Shown here: positions 59,001-64,000 of the stretch, piece by piece | Numbering within the stretch: position 1 is the first letter of the stretch | Layout of the letters: each line of letters begins with the position of its first letter | From: Gymnopilus junonius | Lineage: Eukaryota; Basidiomycota; Agaricomycetes; Agaricales; Galerinaceae | Direction: 5' to 3' | Assembly (NCBI GenBank): GCA_015501075.1 | Contig: JADNYJ010000001.1 | Location: 434,001 to 498,000 of the forward strand | Length of the DNA: 64,000 bases | Notes under the pieces: generated by a model | What the model saw: only the letters and a program-made list of their open reading frames with translations | Told to the model about the DNA's origin: nothing | Database searches by the model: none | Made by a program: the position numbers and the translations under genes

Positions 59001-62000
59001 CGCTAGGGCTTCTTGTCGAAGGGATATGCGTCCCTCTACATGGGACATGCGCAAAAGTCCAGTCCATGCACGTAATATGAATTTTTGTGGACCAGAGAAG
59101 ACAGCAAAAAATCGCGCAGCAAGAAGGTGAGCAGTTTGTTTGATAATGATATCTTCACTCGATGTGACGTATGACCAGGCATACTTCATAATGTCCTTTC
59201 TGATATCCTCAAGGAGTTCATGGTAATACTGAACCAAAACTGTGGTTAAATGAAGTATTTCGATTTTGAACATGTCATCCACTTCCTGAAAAGCCGCAAG
59301 TTCGTTCATGGGTTGCCAGATGAGTCGATGTATTTGATCAATAAAATCGCTATTGATGAGACCTTCCATCTGCTTGGGTCGCTTCGCTTGCACTAATAAG
59401 ATAGGTGTGACAATGTATCGAATGAAGTTTGCCTTCTGAACGTGGGTGTAGGCAGGATCGGGAAACCATGTCAAGAAACGCATCAGTATGTTTCGCCTAA
59501 AGATGACGTCGTTGCTCAACGCGACGTGCTCATAAAGGAATTTGGTAGTTCGGATAACATCAATGCCGAGGTTGAGGGTGTAGATAGAAGTAATCTCGAA
59601 AAGGAGATCGATGCGTGGCGATTGCTCTAGAGCCTTGATAAAAATCGAAAGCATCAACGAGTACTTGTGGGTAAGGTCAGGAACGACTGCAGAGAGGTTT
59701 TCCGTAGATGGAAGATTGGAATGCCACAAATCAACGATAGCGTCTACGGCAAAACCATTTTGGGCGATCCATGTTGGTATCAGGTCTGTAAGGTCATCAA
59801 ATAGGCTCAACACGGCGATGACCACATTTCTCTCGTTTCCTGCGCGTAGACGGTTGACTAGAGAAGGTGTTCTAGAAGCTAATTCGCGCAATAGGTTAGG
59901 AGCTAATTTCGCCTGAATAATGCTCCGTAGTGTCCTAAGGTGACGGGGATAGGACAGATGGCGCAGGAAAAGTTCTACTCCTTCCGTTGGATATCTATCG
60001 AGGTACCGAGCAAGGGGTTCGGAAAATGGACTTTGCGTCGAAAAATGCATTTGGGCTTCAGTTTGTACAATCGCATTCACCAGTGGTTCAAGGAAAATGT
60101 TAGCAGCGGAGGGTAGGAGATGGAAGATGTTCGCTAAGCGAACGAGTTTGGTGATACCTTCGTTGTCAGACAGGGATAGTTTCGAAGACTCTTGTAGGAG
60201 TTGTGGATCAGCAACTATGCGAAAATGATCAAGGAGTTTATGGCCGATTTCAACCTTGAAATAATTGGTGAGAAGTTCCAATAACCGAGCTAATCCTTCA
60301 AGCCCTGGAACCGACAGGCGCTTGGGATCAGCGAGGTTCATCAGGATCGGGCGAAGACCGGTCTGTAATAATTCCTTTGGCAAACGACTTTGGTGGGTAA
60401 GCACCATGCGAAGGCCTTCGTGTGCGACATCTTTCACCTCCGGAGAAGGAGAATAAAGTGACTTGAAATAGACACTTGTTACTCTTGGTGAACTTTAGCA
60501 TGGACTTGCAAGAAAACCGCGACAGGGACAACATGCTTACCTTTGCCGGGTTTGATGTTGCCGGGAAAAGAAATCCGTCAATGGCATAGAAGCTGTCAAT
60601 AATTTAATGCAAGCTACTCGAAGTTTGATAACCTCCAGGCCGCCTTGACGAAGATTCCTTGGACCGAGGAGCTGCGCGTCGTCTGCGTCCGCAAAGGCCA
60701 AAGTTTCATGCAATAGCCGAAGAAGTTCGTCATTGAGTTCTACCAAAGGTGGATCCAAACTGACACAATAACGAATGGCTTCGATCATACCGATTTGCTT
60801 GGAAAAAGGCAACGCTCTGAGGGGTTTCGTATATATCCCCGTCAGCATTCTGTCTCGATGGGGCATTAATAATTCAACGGCGGGTCTTCCACTGATGTCA
60901 ACAAGCAGGCCTATTGCTTTCTGTGCAGCTTGTCTGACCAAAGGATTAGGACTGTGTAGCTCTTGGAAAAATATCCCTACAGTGTGGACCAATTTGGTTC
61001 GAGCTTGCTGACCACCTTCACCATGCAAGTCAAGCTGGGCATTGCTTATTCGAAGAACGGTCATGAGGACTTCCACTACATCTTCAACATCACGGGGAAG
61101 TTCGGAGGGGAGATCTTTGAGAATGAGAAGTAGAGTGCGGTAGAGTTCGGCTTCTCGATCCATGACCCATCTGGGCCCCAGGAAGGACGTCTGAGTCATT
61201 ATTTTGATACCACTGCAGCCCGCACTTTTATGAATCCAAGATTCATCGAGACATAGTGCAGTAAAGCGATGAGCAATTTGATGTAGAATTAACATGATTT
61301 CCTGAGTAGTCACGCTGGATTGAGTACTCATAGACACCAGGTCCTGCACTATGGAGGAAAGGAGTACACGTGCTTTGTTGACCTGTTCTGATTGATCACG
61401 GGCCAATGCATGAGGAAATGCATCAAGATAGCAAGACAACATAATGCTTGGGGTTGGCCGCGTTCCCAATTCCCGAGACTGTCCCCTGCGTATCTCTTCT
61501 TCAAATACGGCCATTCCCAATCTACGGATAAAGGACTCTGCTTGGTCTTGGACTTCAGGAAGGTATAGCGCGTCAAAGACGCCTTCCAGTGTACTTACAA
61601 ACGTCCCTTCTACGTTGCGCCCCGTCACGCCCTGGAAGAAATAGGTTACAAATGTACAATAGATTGTGCATACTTGATTGCGCATACCTCATTAAATATA
61701 ATAAACAAGCAATTTTCGAGGAAGCTATATGCATGCACACGATCTGTTGGAGACGCCTTGCTGATGCTCTGCGATGCCAGAAAGGCAATAGGTCCCATGT
61801 CTACTTTCTGGACGATGCCGTTGAACGGAATCGTAAACTTCGCAGGCTCAGAGTGATGATGGTAGGTCAAAGCTGGCTCCTTGGTGAGCAAGCGTCTATT
61901 TCTGCCTCCTAATTTGCCTAAAATGCGTATCGTAGTGTGAGCTGGATGGTGGGGAGCTGGAAGTGGCTTCAGATGACTAAAGAGCGCTTCCATCAAATCT

Positions 62001-64000
62001 CGAAGCACAGTGTTCAGAGTGGGGTCCAAAAAATCTGGCGTTAGATTGTCGATACATAGTTCCAACGTTCGCAGGCCCTGCGAGACCAGATCAGGGTTGC
62101 CTTTCAAAGCCAAAGCTAAGGGTTGCATCAGATATGTAAGATGAGGTAGAAGATGGGTCAATCGTAGAGGGACGGTGAGACACAGCTCAACAATCATGTC
62201 ACGGGTCTGTCCTTCAGATGCCACAAGCTGTCGATTTAAACTTTCCAGCATTTCAGGAAGCAATGGGACGACAGCATTGTATAACAACTCATAACGGCCC
62301 CCTCCAACTCCGATCGCCCTAAAAAGTGCTCGCAAAAGATGAAGGTAATGAGTAGGCTTGCTCGCTTTCGCCGCCAAGGGGAAACAATCCATAAGTAGTT
62401 TGCTGACATGAGAGGCTAGAATTGCTTCATTAGTCGCTGGGTGAGCAGCCACGGCACCAAACGCCATTTTATAAAATCGAATTGTTGAAGAGGCAATTAT
62501 ATCTTCATAGTCGCCAAGAAGGGGAAGACGATCGACCAAAAACCTAAGCACGATGGCCAGCAGTGTTGCTGAAGTCGTCTCACGGGTAAATAATAATTGG
62601 CAGATGTTAAGGAGACCCATTTTCTTCTGAGCATGTTCAAAGAAGAACTCCATGTTGTGCGTCCAGACTTCTTGAAAGACGTGCAAATTGACTTCAGCCA
62701 AGGCTTGTGCAAACCACTCTAAAAATTCATTTTGTTCGGGCACGCGAGGGTCGGGGTCAAACACTGACATGCAACGGATGCCAGCTCGGAAGAAGCGGAA
62801 GATCAAGGTCCCGTCTGGTGTTGGTGCGTCACACTTTTTCAGCGACACCAAACAGACACGAAAACCGTGAAGCAATGTTCTGAAAACCATTCGAGACTCT
62901 GCCCCGAGATATCAGCCCAGATAAAATAGAAAAAAAGAGTTTTGTTACTTGCCGTGCAAAATGTCCTCTGGCTTTTCCGTCAGATTGACAGCTCCTCCAA
63001 TGGGCCGTGCTTTTTCAATGACAGTTGCATCGAGAACGTCTCCCATCGTTGTGACATTACTTTTTGCCAATGCAGCGGAAACATCTGAATGGACGATACA
63101 AAGACCTTCCAGTTTTTCTAGACATGTTTCAAACATAGCCTCAAGGAGCCGAGCAGCTCCTTGGGATGTCTCCTTCGCAAGAATTGCATCTGTTAGGCCA
63201 AACATCATTTTAGCAAATAAAGTGTGAAGGTTGAATCCCAATGTGGGATTGTGCATCATTGATGAGTAAACCTGAACAATACGTTCTAGCTGTGAAGCAG
63301 TCAATTCGCTTCTGACGTGGTGAACAAGGTCCGCTACTGCAGTATAGACTGTGGCGCTACATACGCAGTGAGTTAATCAGGGGCAACTCGCTAACGAACT
63401 ATAGCACGTACCGTAACGCTTCCTGGCTTGCTATACTTGTTCCGAGAAGAACCCTCTCATCGAATAGTTTATCTAGACAGTTAAAGAGCGCCCGTCTATG
63501 AGGAGTGCCCATTAAGTGTCGGAATACGACCATCAATTCCTGGAAGCATACAGTGGATCAGTGAAACTGAAGAATGATTCGCAACCCGAATTCACTCACC
63601 CTTCTCATTGCAACACCGTTTGAAGAGCAATCTTGAAGGAGTCGGAGAGCGCTAAGAATGAGGGTCTCCCCATATGAATCGTTGATATCATTCGAAAAGC
63701 GCATCACGTAGGCGAGATATGAAAGCATCTTTAAGTGGGTAAGCAGAACAATATAAATCGAAGACGTGAGACCAGACCTTAATTTGTGCCTGAATGAAAT
63801 CGTTGTAGATGCCAGGGTTTTTGATTAAGGGAGACATTCCAGCCCAAACTCCACCCATTGCTTCGTATTCTGTTCGCGCTTTATTCTGTACGGGGGATTC
63901 AAGGGCCAAGACGTCGAATATATGAGGTGTGGTGGCTTTCAAGGTCGATACTACGACGTTTCTAAGAAACTGAGAGGTTACCACCATCACCATTCCCATT
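53049..64000 (-). CDS. TRA1: TRA1/TRRAP, PIKK-family pseudokinase scaffold (N-terminus off window)
   Basis: TRA1 is the giant activator-binding subunit shared by the SAGA and NuA4 acetyltransferase complexes. The gene runs off the right edge, so only the N-terminal few hundred residues are missing. The longest exons span roughly 61646-62890, 60537-61685, 58430-60437 and 55436-58418 and encode helical HEAT-type repeats and then the FAT domain ([40 protein letters not shown]). The PI3K-like domain lies around 53400-55000; family members lack kinase activity. The FATC end reads [20 protein letters not shown] then MGELYQPWF. Introns are about 50 nt and the frame is open throughout. Confidence 0.92.

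Overview
The window is nuclear DNA of a filamentous basidiomycete, most likely a mushroom-forming Agaricomycete. Gene density is high (about 24 genes in 64 kb). Nearly every gene is cut by many short GT-AG introns of about 47-65 nt, several proteins have the serine/proline-rich tails usual in these fungi, and the conserved proteins are eukaryotic housekeeping families. No rRNA, tRNA, CRISPR array or operon was seen. All gene models were read by eye from exon phase, splice signals and family motifs.

Layout: the end of glucose-6-phosphate dehydrogenase (1-314, +); a small conserved-type hypothetical (535-1071, -) divergent from a CCDC47-like ER protein (1171-2659, +); a large STB6-like protein (2906-7088, -) whose start codon lies 15 bp from that of a RING/LON-domain protein (7104-9037, +); a doubtful gene or relic (9634-10127, -); GET1 (10499-11441, -); a PX/PXB lipid-binding protein (11674-15363, +); the SPB4 RNA helicase (15513-17918, -); a mitochondrial PDK/BCKDK-type kinase (18193-20085, +); a PY-motif protein (20470-21685, +); an NDR/Cbk1 kinase (22065-24041, +); MED20 (24194-25241, -); ORC4 (25429-27522, +); a single-pass membrane protein (27821-29344, -); a patatin-type triacylglycerol lipase (30137-33628, +); a 412-bp MITE with an 8-bp target duplication (33815-34226); a DCAF-type WD40 protein (34784-36876, +); the CTK1/CDK12-type kinase (37622-41066, +); CSN4 (41223-42788, -); a Tyr/Pro/Trp repeat protein built from symmetric phase-1 exons (42943-47333, +); a PUB-domain protein (47477-48486, -); a vacuolar aspartic protease (48766-50335, -); a BRD8/Bdc1-like bromodomain protein (50422-52919, +); and most of TRA1 (53049 to the right edge, -).

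The neighbourhood is ordinary core genome: transcription (MED20, CTK1, TRA1, the BRD8-like protein), replication (ORC4), ribosome biogenesis (SPB4), protein turnover (CSN4, DCAF, PUB, RING-LON, PEP4), ER biogenesis (GET1, CCDC47) and lipid metabolism. Most genes sit in divergent or convergent pairs with very short spacers. Two adjacent convergent genes, TRA1 and the BRD8-like gene, are both expected to encode NuA4 acetyltransferase subunits.

The most unusual content is the modular repeat gene at 43-47 kb, the intact hAT-like MITE, several GC-AG introns and micro-exons, the 15-bp divergent start pair, and a CCAAT-tandem plus CACGTG arrangement shared by three promoters.
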